Position numbers and translations under genes: made by a program. From positions 310,001 to 374,000 of the forward strand of contig AP021858.1 of assembly GCA_017347465.1 (NCBI GenBank): 64,000 nt of DNA. Reading direction: 5' to 3'. Shown in pieces: positions 16,568 to 24,708 of this stretch (positions within the stretch are counted from its first letter, which is position 1; every line of letters starts with the position of its first letter). The stretch is from Candidatus Nitrosymbiomonas proteolyticus. Lineage in GTDB: Bacteria; Armatimonadota; Fimbriimonadia; Fimbriimonadales; Fimbriimonadaceae. Below the pieces are notes generated by a model that saw nothing but the letters and a program-made list of their open reading frames with translations, ran no database searches and was not told the DNA's origin.

Positions 16568-17258
16568 GGTCGATCGTCATGTCCACCGCCCCGCCCGCTT
16601 GCTCGATGGGCGCGTTCTTCAAGTCGGCAGAGAGCTTAACTAAGGTTCCGTCAACGACATTGATCCAGAATTTGCCCGTTGCGGTCGCTGGCGAATCCCC
16701 GCCGACTTCGGCGAACTTATAGCCGACGACCATCGTTTGGGCCGAGCCCAAGTTGGTCCGTTCGAGCACCTCGTACTCGGACTTGGCTTCTCGCTGGCCG
16801 GTTTTCGGGTCGGCCTTGAAGTCATGCGACCAGCGATCCCCGACTTTGAGCGGGGTCCCGGGCAGAATCAAAGCGGTCATGTTGCCTCTGCGGCTGTCGT
16901 CCGGGCTCCGCGTCGCGCTTCGCACTTCGAGCTGTTCGCCGGTCGCCTTGACCCTGCTCACGACGACCGCGTTGTCTTCGTTGGTGGGAAGCGCCTGTCC
17001 GTTAAGAAGCAGCCGAACGTCCGACTGGGTGGACTCGACCGTAATCACGCCCTTCTCGTCGACTTCGAGCACCCGTTCCGTGTTGACGGCCGTAAACACC
17101 ACGCTCGCGCCGGGGGCTTCGATCTTGACCTTAAGCGCAAATTGCAGCACGTCGCCTTTCTTGGCGACCCGGAGCAGGGTTGCGGAGTCCTGAGCCCCCG
17201 CAGCCATCGCAAAAAGGGCCATCATTCCGGCCAGCCAGCGCCAACGTTTCGTTCTCAT
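16551..17258 (-). CDS. Secreted protein of unknown function
   Basis: 235 residues with a signal peptide ([23 protein letters not shown]). The mature part is a beta-rich domain with a repeated pattern of strand and turn ([43 protein letters not shown]). I see no catalytic residues or metal site. The construction resembles proteins annotated as DUF6263-like, but that link is from memory and weak. It converges on tdk with a 17-bp overlap. Confidence 0.7.
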   Translation of the reverse strand: MRTKRWRWLAGMMALFAMAAGAQDSATLLRVAKKGDVLQFALKVKIEAPGASVVFTAVNTERVLEVDEKGVITVESTQSDVRLLLNGQALPTNEDNAVVVSRVKATGEQLEVRSATRSPDDSRRGNMTALILPGTPLKVGDRWSHDFKADPKTGQREAKSEYEVLERTNLGSAQTMVVGYKFAEVGGDSPATATGKFWINVVDGTLVKLSADLKNAPIEQAGGAVDMTIDLSRIL

Positions 17259-17346
17259 AAGCTCTTCAAGTCTCTCGGCTTGTTATTGTACTTGACGCGC
17301 ACCTCGGCAAGACTCGCCTTAGGGGCGGTACGATGGTCCCTCGAAC

Positions 17347-18054
17347 ATGGGTCAAGCCGCTCTGACTTTTGATTGCGCCGGGACGCTGATCGCGGTTCGC
17401 TGGGAGCCCGCGAAGTTCGCGGTCGAGTGCGCCGAAGAGGCGGGCGCGCGCTTCCCGTCGGTCACCCACGCCCAAGACGCCTATTCCCGGCTCCTGAACT
17501 CGCGATGGAGCAAGTATCAAGAGCTGAACCTCCTGCGCGACCGCGCGACGTGCGATCGATTCTGGGCCGAACTCACGCGCGATTGGCTCGAAGAGGTCGG
17601 CGAGAGTTCGGGGCGCCTGAACGAGATTCTGGAGATTGCCCGGTCGCGGCTGTACGGAGACCGGTGCGACCAGTTCTCTTTGTTCGAAGACTCGCTAGGG
17701 GCGCTCGACTGGGCCAAACGCCAAGGCTTCCGGCTGGCGGCCCTCAGCAATTGGGACTATTCGCTCCATCTGGTGATCGATCGACTCGGTATCCGAGAGT
17801 ACTTCGATGAAGTGGTCGCCTCGTTGGAGGAGGGCGTAGAAAAGCCCGACCCGCGGCTGTTTCAGATTGCATTGGACCGGCTTGGCGTGGCGGCGGCAGA
17901 GGCGACCCACATCGGGGACGACCGAATCGATGATTGGACCGGGGCGAGGGGCGCCGGACTCCGCGCGGTTCTCCTCGATCGTTCGGGGGGCGGTGGGGAT
18001 CACGCGATCTCCAGTCTGCGGGAACTCCCGGAGGCTCTGGGATGCAGGACCTGA
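17347..18054 (+). CDS. HAD-superfamily (subclass IA) hydrolase-like protein
   Basis: 235 residues. Motif I is FDCAGTL with the nucleophile D9, motif II LAALSNWD, motif III the lysine in GVEKPDPRLF, and motif IV HIGDDRIDDWTGARGAG. Subclass IA phosphatases act on small phosphorylated metabolites or pyrimidine nucleotides. The second aspartate of motif I (DxD), the general acid, is alanine here (D-C-A), which would slow a phosphatase. The overall sequence is nearest to the HDHD3-like group. Its 3' end overlaps queA by 13 bp, so the two are translated from one message. Confidence 0.8.
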   Translation: MGQAALTFDCAGTLIAVRWEPAKFAVECAEEAGARFPSVTHAQDAYSRLLNSRWSKYQELNLLRDRATCDRFWAELTRDWLEEVGESSGRLNEILEIARSRLYGDRCDQFSLFEDSLGALDWAKRQGFRLAALSNWDYSLHLVIDRLGIREYFDEVVASLEEGVEKPDPRLFQIALDRLGVAAAEATHIGDDRIDDWTGARGAGLRAVLLDRSGGGGDHAISSLRELPEALGCRT

Positions 18055-19055
18055 GTTTGTACGACTACGAATTGCCCGAGGATCGAATCGCGCAGACTCC
18101 CCTTGAGCCGCGAGACGCAGCCAAACTGCTCTGGCTTTCCCGCAAGACAGGCGAGATTCGGCACAAGAGGTTCTCCGATCTGCAGGACCTGCTCGAAGAA
18201 GGCGACCTCCTGGTGTTGAACGACACACGGGTGACGGCCCTCCGGCTGAAAGGTAGGCGAGAGACGGGCGGAGGAGTCGAGCTACTCTTGCTCAGGGCGC
18301 TCGAAGGGAAGAAGTATGTCGCTCTGTGCAAGCCCGCCAAGCGATTAAGGGCGGGCACAGAGATCGAACTCAGTGAGACTCTAACCGCCACGGTCCTCGA
18401 CGATGGGGGACAGGGCCTGAAGACGCTGCAACTCCGATGTTCGAACAACTTGGAGGAGGAGCTGAGCCGAGTCGGACGAGTCCCCCTTCCGCCCTACATA
18501 CACTCGAGTCTTCCCGACGCCGAGAGATATCAGACGGTCTTCGCAAGGTCGCCGGGAAGCAGCGCCGCCCCCACCGCCGCGCTCCACTTCACCTCCCAAC
18601 TCCTCGATCGGTTGCGGTGCAAGGGCGTGCATACCGCCTTCGTGAGCCTCGACATCGGCCTTGACACGTTCCGACCGATCCAGTCGGAGCAGGTCGAGGA
18701 CCACTTGATGCACGGGGAGCTTTGCCGCCTTCCTGAAGAAACGGCCGCTGCGATCCACGGAAGCCGGGGAAGGATCGTTGCCGTTGGCACGACCGCAGTG
18801 CGAACTCTCGAATCGTTCGCGGTGGGTCCGAAACAGGTCGATTCTGGGGAGAAAGAGACCCGGCTTTTCATCCGACCGCCCTACAACTTCCAGATCGTCG
18901 ACGGAATGATCACGAATTTTCACCTGCCCCGAACCTCCATGCTGTTGATGGTCGCGGCGTTCGCGAGCCGGGAGCGGTTGATGCGCGCCTATGCCGAAGC
19001 GCTCTGCACGGATTACCGGTTTCTTAGCTTTGGCGATGCGATGCTGGCCCTGTAA
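18042..19055 (+). CDS. queA: S-adenosylmethionine:tRNA ribosyltransferase-isomerase QueA
   Basis: 337 residues from ATG 18042 (MQDLSLYDYELPEDRIAQTP), preceded by GGAGG. The motifs are family-typical: DLLVLNDTRV, PPYI, YQTVFA, GSSAAPTAALHFT and TNFHLPRTSMLLMVAAFA. QueA adds the cyclopentene-precursor moiety from SAM to 7-aminomethyl-7-deazaguanine in tRNA, the penultimate queuosine step. It begins inside the HAD gene. No other queuosine gene is in the window. Confidence 0.95.
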   Translation: MQDLSLYDYELPEDRIAQTPLEPRDAAKLLWLSRKTGEIRHKRFSDLQDLLEEGDLLVLNDTRVTALRLKGRRETGGGVELLLLRALEGKKYVALCKPAKRLRAGTEIELSETLTATVLDDGGQGLKTLQLRCSNNLEEELSRVGRVPLPPYIHSSLPDAERYQTVFARSPGSSAAPTAALHFTSQLLDRLRCKGVHTAFVSLDIGLDTFRPIQSEQVEDHLMHGELCRLPEETAAAIHGSRGRIVAVGTTAVRTLESFAVGPKQVDSGEKETRLFIRPPYNFQIVDGMITNFHLPRTSMLLMVAAFASRERLMRAYAEALCTDYRFLSFGDAMLAL

Positions 19056-19137
19056 CCGGTCTTTTTGCGGTCAGGACGGGCAATCGACAGACTTCTCAAA
19101 GTAGACTTAGCTCAAACCTACTGAAGAGGACAACTGA

Positions 19138-19722
19138 TTGAAGCAGAAAGATTTTGACCCGATGAAATACATCGAAGATGCTTTCCTCGACAAGTCCGGC
19201 GAGAAGCGCGCGGCGAACGGTTCCAGTGGGCAAGAGGTAGACATTCCTTCGATTTCCGACTACCTCCAGGCCGCTCCGAGCGAAGGGACGTCGAAGGGCT
19301 CGGCATCGAAGCCGAAACAGCCCAACAAGAGGTTCCGCAAGACGGAATTAAGCGCCCCAAGGCCCCGGAAGACCAAGAAGCCCGTCAAGCCGACGGTCGT
19401 GGACGACGAACTCAAGGCGGTCTGGGAATCGCTCCCGAAGAACCTCCACTTCCTCTTGAGCTTCTTTGATGACTCCGTTACCGGCAACTACTATCGCGGC
19501 GAGTTCAAGGAGTCGAGGGAGACGCTGATTCGGCGACTTCTCGATCCCGAACTCAACCTCGAAGAGGCGAGCCGGCTCCTCGGCGTATGTCCCGCGACGG
19601 TTCGCAGGTACACGAATCGGGGTTGGCTCAGCCACCACCGCACCAAGGGCGGCCAGAGGCGGTTCCGACTCCGCGATATCGTGAGGTTCGTCGAAGAGCA
19701 CGGCAGACTGCCGGAGGAGTAG
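19138..19722 (+). CDS. MerR-like helix-turn-helix protein
   Basis: 194 residues from TTG 19138, with GAAGAGGA upstream. The N-terminal 80 residues are charged and low in complexity (KPKQPNKRFRKTE). The C-terminal 60 residues form a winged helix-turn-helix: LNLEEASRLLGVCPATVRRYTNRGWL, then RTKGGQRRFRLRDIVRFVEEH, the wing and recognition pattern of MerR/excisionase-type DNA-binding domains. It may be a regulator or a nucleoid or phage-like accessory factor; there is no effector domain. A 3-bp gap to the glycosyltransferase suggests a single operon. Confidence 0.78.
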   Translation: MKQKDFDPMKYIEDAFLDKSGEKRAANGSSGQEVDIPSISDYLQAAPSEGTSKGSASKPKQPNKRFRKTELSAPRPRKTKKPVKPTVVDDELKAVWESLPKNLHFLLSFFDDSVTGNYYRGEFKESRETLIRRLLDPELNLEEASRLLGVCPATVRRYTNRGWLSHHRTKGGQRRFRLRDIVRFVEEHGRLPEE

Positions 19723-19725
19723 GCC

Positions 19726-20916
19726 TTGCCCGAGCGAAGATTGCGGATCGCGGTCTTCTCCGATAGCGCGCTCCCCGTCCTCAACGGGGTCAGCATTAGC
19801 GTCGATACCATGATCCGCCAGCTTCGCGACCGTGGGCACAGCGTCCACCTCTATACCGCGTCGTCCAAGGGGTGCAAGGACAGCGATCCGAACACCTACC
19901 GCTTCCGCGCGATCGAAGTCCCTTGGACGAAGGGCTATTCGCTCGCGGTTCCGCCCTTTTATTGGATGCTGAAGAAGTTCCGGGCGAACGAATACGACCT
20001 GATTCACACGCACACCCCGTTCACCATCGGCTTCGTGGGGCTTAGGTGGGCGGAATCGCACGAGGTCCCGATCGTCGCGACGTATCACACGCTCTACGAC
20101 CGATACGCCCATTACATCCCGCTGTTCCCCCGAAGGTACGTTAGGTTCAAGCTCGCCAAACACACCAGCTTCTATTACAACCGGGTGCGCCACGTGATCG
20201 TCCCGAGCCAAGCGGCCCAGAAATGGCTGCAAAGGCACTCGGTTACGAGCCCGATCACCGTCATCCCGACCGCCTCCGCGCAGCGGCGCATGATCGATCG
20301 AAGCGAGATTCGGCAGCGGCTGGGAATCGCGCCCGATCATAAGGTCCTGCTCTACGTCGGGCGAATCGCGAAGGAGAAAAACCTTCCGACTTTGCTTCAA
20401 ATGGCAAGGCTCGTCATGCGTCAGGACCCGATCGTCCGCCTGGTGCTCGTGGGCGACGGGCCCTATCGCGAGGAGTGCATGAGGCTGGCGCGCGACCTCG
20501 CCGTCGGCGATCGGGTCCGCTTCGAGGGCTTTGTCCCACGGGACAAGGTGGACGAGTACTACGCCGCTTCGGATCTGTTCGTCTTCAGTTCGATCACCGA
20601 GACGCAAGGGCTGGTCGTTCAGGAGGCGATGGCCTACGGCCTCCCCGCCGTCGCAGTCACGGGTGGAGGAGCGAGCGAGTGCATCGAGTCGGGCGTCAAC
20701 GGCATCGTCGTGCGCAACGATCCGGTCGAGTTCGCGGACGCGGTGCTTGAAGTGCTCGCCGACGAGCGGGCGCACTCCGAACTGTCGGCGAACGCGGCCA
20801 AGGCGGCTCGAACCACCTCCGCAACGGAGATGGCCGACCGCATTCTCGAAGTCTATCGGGGCGTGCTCTCGATCCCCGCGAAGGTCGCGCCAAGCGGGCA
20901 GGGCATTGTCCGCTGA
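19726..20916 (+). CDS. Family 4 glycosyltransferase
   Basis: 396 residues from TTG 19726 with GGAGGAG upstream. The N-terminal Rossmann half begins with IAVFSDSALPVLNGVSISV and includes HTHTPFTIGF and YHTLYDRYAHY. The C-terminal half carries the donor-site pattern LLYVGRIAKEKN, LVGDGPYREEC and the E-x7-E motif in SSITETQGLVVQEAMAYGLP. The N-terminal pattern is closest to diacylglycerol glucosyl- and mannosyl-transferases, so a membrane lipid is a plausible acceptor. It is flanked by an HTH gene and overlaps a presenilin-like gene by 11 bp. Confidence 0.88.
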   Translation: MPERRLRIAVFSDSALPVLNGVSISVDTMIRQLRDRGHSVHLYTASSKGCKDSDPNTYRFRAIEVPWTKGYSLAVPPFYWMLKKFRANEYDLIHTHTPFTIGFVGLRWAESHEVPIVATYHTLYDRYAHYIPLFPRRYVRFKLAKHTSFYYNRVRHVIVPSQAAQKWLQRHSVTSPITVIPTASAQRRMIDRSEIRQRLGIAPDHKVLLYVGRIAKEKNLPTLLQMARLVMRQDPIVRLVLVGDGPYREECMRLARDLAVGDRVRFEGFVPRDKVDEYYAASDLFVFSSITETQGLVVQEAMAYGLPAVAVTGGGASECIESGVNGIVVRNDPVEFADAVLEVLADERAHSELSANAAKAARTTSATEMADRILEVYRGVLSIPAKVAPSGQGIVR

Positions 20917-21838
20917 TCGCGAGTCTGCGGGGCGGCCCCTCGCAGCGTTTTTCGGCGCGCTCCTCTTTCTCGCCCTCCTTTCTCTGACCCTGTCTTACGT
21001 CGCAGTCCCTATCCGCTGGCTCGAGGTGGTGGGCCTGGGCGTCGCAGCGGTGTTCGTGGGCCTCCCGATCGCCGCCGTCTTCGCTGTGGGAATCTGGAGT
21101 TGGAGCCCGTCGAAAGCGGTGCTTTTCATCGTCGTCGGAGCCTTGGCCCATGCAGGGCCCCCGGTCCTCGCTCACCTCACGGGGAACGCGGGGGCTGCGC
21201 CCGCGATGTTCGCGCTCTCCCAAGTCGGGCTCATCGCTTGGACGACGGGTCTTGGCGCCCTTCTCGCCACCCTCCTCAGGGACAAGAACCTCTTGATCCC
21301 GGTCAGTCTTTTCCTTGCCGCGTTCGACATTTTCCTTGTCCTCACGCCGATGGGGTTCACCCGCCAGATCATCGAGCAAGCGCCAGAAACGCTCGCCAAG
21401 GTGGGGTGGGCGATTCCCGCGGCCAGTTCCGCTCCGACGGTGGGCCCCGTCACGCCGATGGCGCACATCGGCCCGGCCGACTTCGTGTTCGCAGCCATGT
21501 TCTCGGTAGCTCTTGTGAGGTTCGACCTCCGGCATCGCGCGACGATGATCTGGCTCGTGCCCGCCCTGATCGCTTACCTTGGGATCGTGTACTTCGTCGG
21601 CCCGTTGCCCGCGCTCGTGCCCATCGGAGTCTGCGTGCTCGCGGTCAACGCGCCCGAGTTCAAACTGTCAGCGCAGGAGTGGCTCGGAACTGCCCTCGTT
21701 GTCCTTATCGCCGGACTCCTCATTGGGTGGAGCGTGTGGCGAGGACGGCCATCTGGGCCTTCGAGCGGGGCGCCGAACCCAGCAGGCTCAGGATCGGCAG
21801 GCTCGCCTGAGCCAGCGATTCCAAATCCACCCCCGTAG
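20906..21838 (+). CDS. Presenilin-like intramembrane aspartyl protease homologue
   Basis: 310 residues from TTG 20906, which overlaps the glycosyltransferase stop. About eight or nine transmembrane segments fill residues 10-275, followed by a Pro/Gly/Ser-rich cytosolic-type tail. Three presenilin/signal-peptide-peptidase signatures occur in order: AAFDIFLVLTPMG (D141, compare the YD motif), HIGPADFVFAAMF (D192, compare GxGD, with the second glycine replaced by alanine) and GPLPALVPIG (233-241, compare PALP). Spacing between the two aspartates (51 residues) and from D192 to the PAL motif (about 43) is compact, as in archaeal homologues. Such enzymes cleave single-span membrane proteins. The assignment comes from motif order, not a search. 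The tail overlaps the convergent HMG-CoA lyase gene by 119 bp. Confidence 0.7.
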   Translation: MSADRESAGRPLAAFFGALLFLALLSLTLSYVAVPIRWLEVVGLGVAAVFVGLPIAAVFAVGIWSWSPSKAVLFIVVGALAHAGPPVLAHLTGNAGAAPAMFALSQVGLIAWTTGLGALLATLLRDKNLLIPVSLFLAAFDIFLVLTPMGFTRQIIEQAPETLAKVGWAIPAASSAPTVGPVTPMAHIGPADFVFAAMFSVALVRFDLRHRATMIWLVPALIAYLGIVYFVGPLPALVPIGVCVLAVNAPEFKLSAQEWLGTALVVLIAGLLIGWSVWRGRPSGPSSGAPNPAGSGSAGSPEPAIPNPPP

Positions 21839-22616
21839 GCATGCCCGAGCGCTCCAAGAAATAAACGAGGTCTTCGGTGGCGACGTTGCCTCCAGCGCCC
21901 GGAGCGTAGGGGCAACCTCCCAGCCCGCCCGCGCTGGAATCGAACGCTCGAAATCCAAGGTCGAGCGCGGCGGAAACGTTCGCGATCGCCGTTCCGCGAG
22001 TGTCATGGAAGTGCCAAGCCCACTTTTCGAGGGGAGCCACAACGAGCGCCAGCTTCCCCAAGGCTCGAACCTCCCCTGGCGCAGCAACCCCGATCGTGTC
22101 CCCTAGGCTCACCTCGTCGACCCCAAGTTCAAGGAGTCGCTCCGCGACCCAGATCGTCTTCGCGGGTTCGATTCGACCGGCACAAGGGCACTCGAAAGCC
22201 GTGCTTACGTACCCTCGAATCCACCCCGAAGGCGTGCTCTCTCGAAACACCCGCGCGACCTCGCCGAAGGCGTCGAGAGACTGATCCACGGTCATGTTGA
22301 GGTTGCGCTGGGTGAAAGCATCGCTCGCGGCCGTAAAGAGCGCGATCCTTTCGACCCCGAGCGCGAGGGCCCGCTCCAGGCCCTTCGCGTTGGGAACCAG
22401 CGCGGAGTACAGCGGCCCTTCGGGCAGGCCGGGCCACAGCGATTCAGCATCGCCCAGTTGGGGCACCCATTTCGGGGACACCCAACTGGTCGCCTCAATC
22501 TCTCTGAGCCCCGCCCGGTAGAGCCTTTCAATGAAGGCGAGCTTCTCCGAGGTGGGAATGGGCGTGCCTTCGTTCTGCAACCCGTCTCTGGGGCCGACCT
22601 CGACGATGCGGATCAT
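21720..22616 (-). CDS. Hydroxymethylglutaryl-CoA lyase
   Basis: 298 residues. EVGPRDGLQNE at the N-terminus, the metal site HFHDTRGTA and the catalytic-cysteine loop GGLGGCPYAPGAGGNVATEDLVYFLE identify HMG-CoA lyase. It splits HMG-CoA into acetoacetate and acetyl-CoA in leucine breakdown. The first signature is shared with isopropylmalate synthases, but the GGCPYA loop is specific. A biotin carboxyl carrier gene lies 0.9 kb upstream on the same strand, which fits a leucine or acyl-CoA catabolic role, but a PEP-CTERM gene with its own terminator separates them. Confidence 0.92.
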   Translation of the reverse strand: MIRIVEVGPRDGLQNEGTPIPTSEKLAFIERLYRAGLREIEATSWVSPKWVPQLGDAESLWPGLPEGPLYSALVPNAKGLERALALGVERIALFTAASDAFTQRNLNMTVDQSLDAFGEVARVFRESTPSGWIRGYVSTAFECPCAGRIEPAKTIWVAERLLELGVDEVSLGDTIGVAAPGEVRALGKLALVVAPLEKWAWHFHDTRGTAIANVSAALDLGFRAFDSSAGGLGGCPYAPGAGGNVATEDLVYFLERSGMPTGVDLESLAQASLPILSLLGSAPRSKAQMAVLATRSTQ

Positions 22617-22663
22617 AAGGCGACTTTACTCGAAGCCACGCCCCCACGCTGAGGACATCGGGG

Positions 22664-22707
22664 CCACAAAAAGAAAACGAGCCGCCGGAGCGAATCGGGC
22701 GGCTCGT
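22664..22707 (-). terminator. Rho-independent terminator of the PEP-CTERM gene
   Basis: On the minus strand ACGAGCCGCC (22707-22698) pairs perfectly over ten bases with GGCGGCTCGT (22686-22677) around an 11-nt loop, followed by TTTTCTTTTT. It lies 23 bp after the stop of the PEP-CTERM gene and before the HMG-CoA lyase start. Confidence 0.9.
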
Positions 22708-22729
22708 CTGAGGGAGGGGAGGCAGGACC

Positions 22730-23365
22730 CTACGCCGAGTTCTTCTTTCGCGCTCGCCGGGCGGCGATGGCTCCGAAGCCCAGCAGCATTCCTGCGATCG
22801 AAGCAGGCTCAGGCACTGCGTAAAGGTGGACCGACTCCTCGTTGCCAACCGTGCTGATCACGTGGGCAACGCCAAGAATGTCGGCGTCCTGCGGGGTTCC
22901 TGTGAAGAAGTCCGATTCGTCCAGACCGGAACCCGTAAGGGTGAACACGCTCGAGTCCTGCGCCGGAATGCGGGTCGAGCCGCCCGTCTTGAACTCAATC
23001 TTAACGTCGAACGTAAGGCCCATCGGCGCGCCTTGCGTGTCGGCCGTCGCGCCCCAGTTGATCGAGTCCACGTGAGAATCTCCCGATCCGCCCCGAAGGG
23101 ACGCCGGATAGGGGTCCACGTTGAGCCAGAGAGTCTTGACCGTCTGGGTTGTGCCTGAGGGAGCGTTGTTGAAAACGGTGACCGAAACTTCGTCGGGCGC
23201 CGAATCCGTGATCGTAACGGACAGCACGGGCACGCCTGCGGCTATGCCAGGGCCAGTGAGTACGTTCGTGGAGTAGAAGTCGATGGTCAGAGCGCTGCCC
23301 AAGGCAGAAAACGACGCCATCGCCGCGAAGGCCAGACCTTTCAAAGGCCACTTTGAACTAATCAT
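22730..23365 (-). CDS. PEP-CTERM secreted protein
   Basis: 211 residues from ATG 23365, chosen because AAAGGAG lies 10-15 nt upstream and because the product then starts with a signal peptide (LKGLAFAAMASFSALGSA). The C-terminus is the PEP-CTERM tripartite signal: VPEPASIAGMLLGFGAIA followed by ARRARKK. Such tails are recognised by an exosortase, which should be encoded elsewhere. The middle is a beta-rich domain with three scattered aspartates and no known fold. A TATAAT box at 23450-23445 (minus strand) probably serves this single gene, which has its own terminator. Confidence 0.88.
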   Translation of the reverse strand: MISSKWPLKGLAFAAMASFSALGSALTIDFYSTNVLTGPGIAAGVPVLSVTITDSAPDEVSVTVFNNAPSGTTQTVKTLWLNVDPYPASLRGGSGDSHVDSINWGATADTQGAPMGLTFDVKIEFKTGGSTRIPAQDSSVFTLTGSGLDESDFFTGTPQDADILGVAHVISTVGNEESVHLYAVPEPASIAGMLLGFGAIAARRARKKNSA

Positions 23366-23539
23366 TCCTATAATCTCCTTTTTGATTTCGCACCAACCTG
23401 GCCAATGGCTCAAGGGGCGAACAGAGTTACCAAACTACGACTGCATTATACATGCCAAGGGGCTACGCCGACGGCAAAGAGTGACGAAAAAAGACGCGAT
23501 TCTTCGCAATCCCAGTAGAAACGCCAGCCCGATTCGCTG

Positions 23540-23974
23540 TCAGGAAGATTCGGCGGGGCGCGGCTCCACGAGCGCGAGAAGTTGCCCTTCGACCACTTGA
23601 TCGCCCGTCGATACGGGCAGCGAGGTCACCGTGCCCGCAAAAGGCGCCTCGAAAGATTGCTGGGTTTTCATGGCCTCGAGGATCACCAGCTTATCTCCCC
23701 TCTCGACCGCCTGGCCCTCGACCGCGCGGACTTCCACGATGGACCCCGGCATCGGGGCATGAATTTCTCCGCTATGAGCCCGCTTCTCCGATTCGCCACC
23801 CGACGAGGGCCGACGCACTTCGAACTGCCTGCCACGGTAAGAAACCCACGTCACATCGCCCGCTCGAACGGCAAGCCCCGTGTGCGAGCCTTCGGGACTC
23901 CGTACGATCAGCCGCTCCCCCAGACGGGCGACCTCGAACCCCTCGGCCTGCAATTCGACTTCGGTCCCGTTCAC
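23540..23974 (-). CDS. Biotin carboxyl carrier protein domain of an acyl-CoA carboxylase
   Basis: 144 residues from GTG 23974. The C-terminal 75 residues form a biotinyl/lipoyl domain: IHAPMPGSIVEVRAVEGQAVERGD, then the modification site ILEAMKTQ, then FAGTVTSLPVSTGDQV. EAMK marks biotin attachment rather than lipoylation. The N-terminal 65 residues resemble the linker domain of methylcrotonyl- or propionyl-CoA carboxylase alpha subunits, here without the biotin carboxylase. It begins 8 bp after the preceding hydrolase gene, so it belongs to that operon. Which carboxylase it serves cannot be read from the window. Confidence 0.85.
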   Translation of the reverse strand: MNGTEVELQAEGFEVARLGERLIVRSPEGSHTGLAVRAGDVTWVSYRGRQFEVRRPSSGGESEKRAHSGEIHAPMPGSIVEVRAVEGQAVERGDKLVILEAMKTQQSFEAPFAGTVTSLPVSTGDQVVEGQLLALVEPRPAESS

Positions 23975-23982
23975 GAGTCGCT

Positions 23983-24708
23983 TCAGACCGCACCTCGCCT
24001 GACGGTTTTCCCGACCCTGTAGCCTCGCGCAGCCTCCACCAACGATGCGAACAGCCTCCGATTCGCTTCGTGATCGCGGGAGCGTTCAGGGTGCCATTGC
24101 ACGCCGAAGAACCAAGGGCGTTGACGGCTTTCGACCGCTTCGACCGTACCGTCGTCATGCCGCGCGACCACCTCAAGCCCCGGCGCGACCGCCCGGATCG
24201 ACTGGTGATGGTAGCTCCGTCCTCGAATCTCTCCGCCGCCCACCGCCTCGCTCAACTTCGATTCAGGATCGGGGACGAGCGACTCCCAGGTGCCGCCGGA
24301 GTGGTTCCCGTGCCCCACTTCGTCCGGCAAGTGCTGGACGAGAGAGCCTCCCATCACCACGTTGAGGAATTGACAGCCGTAGCATATACCGAGAATGGGA
24401 AGTTCGGCGGGCGCGGCCCGAAAGATCCGCTCCTCCCATTCGAACCGCTCCGGGCGCTGCAGGATCGCTCGGGGATGATTGGGCTCGCCCCACCTGCAAG
24501 CGTCGATGTCGTCACCGCCGGGAATCACCCAGCCATCGATCCATTCCAGCAGCGGCTCGACCTCCGTTTGCGGCGTCAAGACGACGGGATTTCCTCCGGC
24601 TTCGCTGATGGCCTGCGAGTATTCCCAAGCGAGGTTCAGCTTCGGCGGGCCGTCGGGCCTCCTCGTGTCGAGAACGAGGTCCGTAGTGAGGGCGATGGTC
24701 GGCTTCAT
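23983..24708 (-). CDS. Class I glutamine amidotransferase-like hydrolase (peptidase C26, PuuD-like)
   Basis: 241 residues. The pattern DGWVIPGGDDIDACRWGE, the nucleophile elbow LGICYGCQFLNVVMGGSLVQ and the histidine-glutamate pair VQWHPER belong to the gamma-glutamyl-GABA hydrolase family. These cytoplasmic enzymes cleave gamma-glutamyl amides such as those of the putrescine pathway. The ATG (24708) directly follows the E2 stop codon with no gap, and the carrier-protein gene follows after 8 bp. The substrate is open, but speD-speE 4.5 kb away shows that polyamines are made. Confidence 0.88.
   Translation of the reverse strand: MKPTIALTTDLVLDTRRPDGPPKLNLAWEYSQAISEAGGNPVVLTPQTEVEPLLEWIDGWVIPGGDDIDACRWGEPNHPRAILQRPERFEWEERIFRAAPAELPILGICYGCQFLNVVMGGSLVQHLPDEVGHGNHSGGTWESLVPDPESKLSEAVGGGEIRGRSYHHQSIRAVAPGLEVVARHDDGTVEAVESRQRPWFFGVQWHPERSRDHEANRRLFASLVEAARGYRVGKTVRRGAV

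Noticed and set aside
20531-20905. Plus-strand frame upstream of the presenilin-like protein
   Set aside because: It reads through the glycosyltransferase gene in another frame and is Arg/Ser-rich; TTG 20906 is the sensible start.
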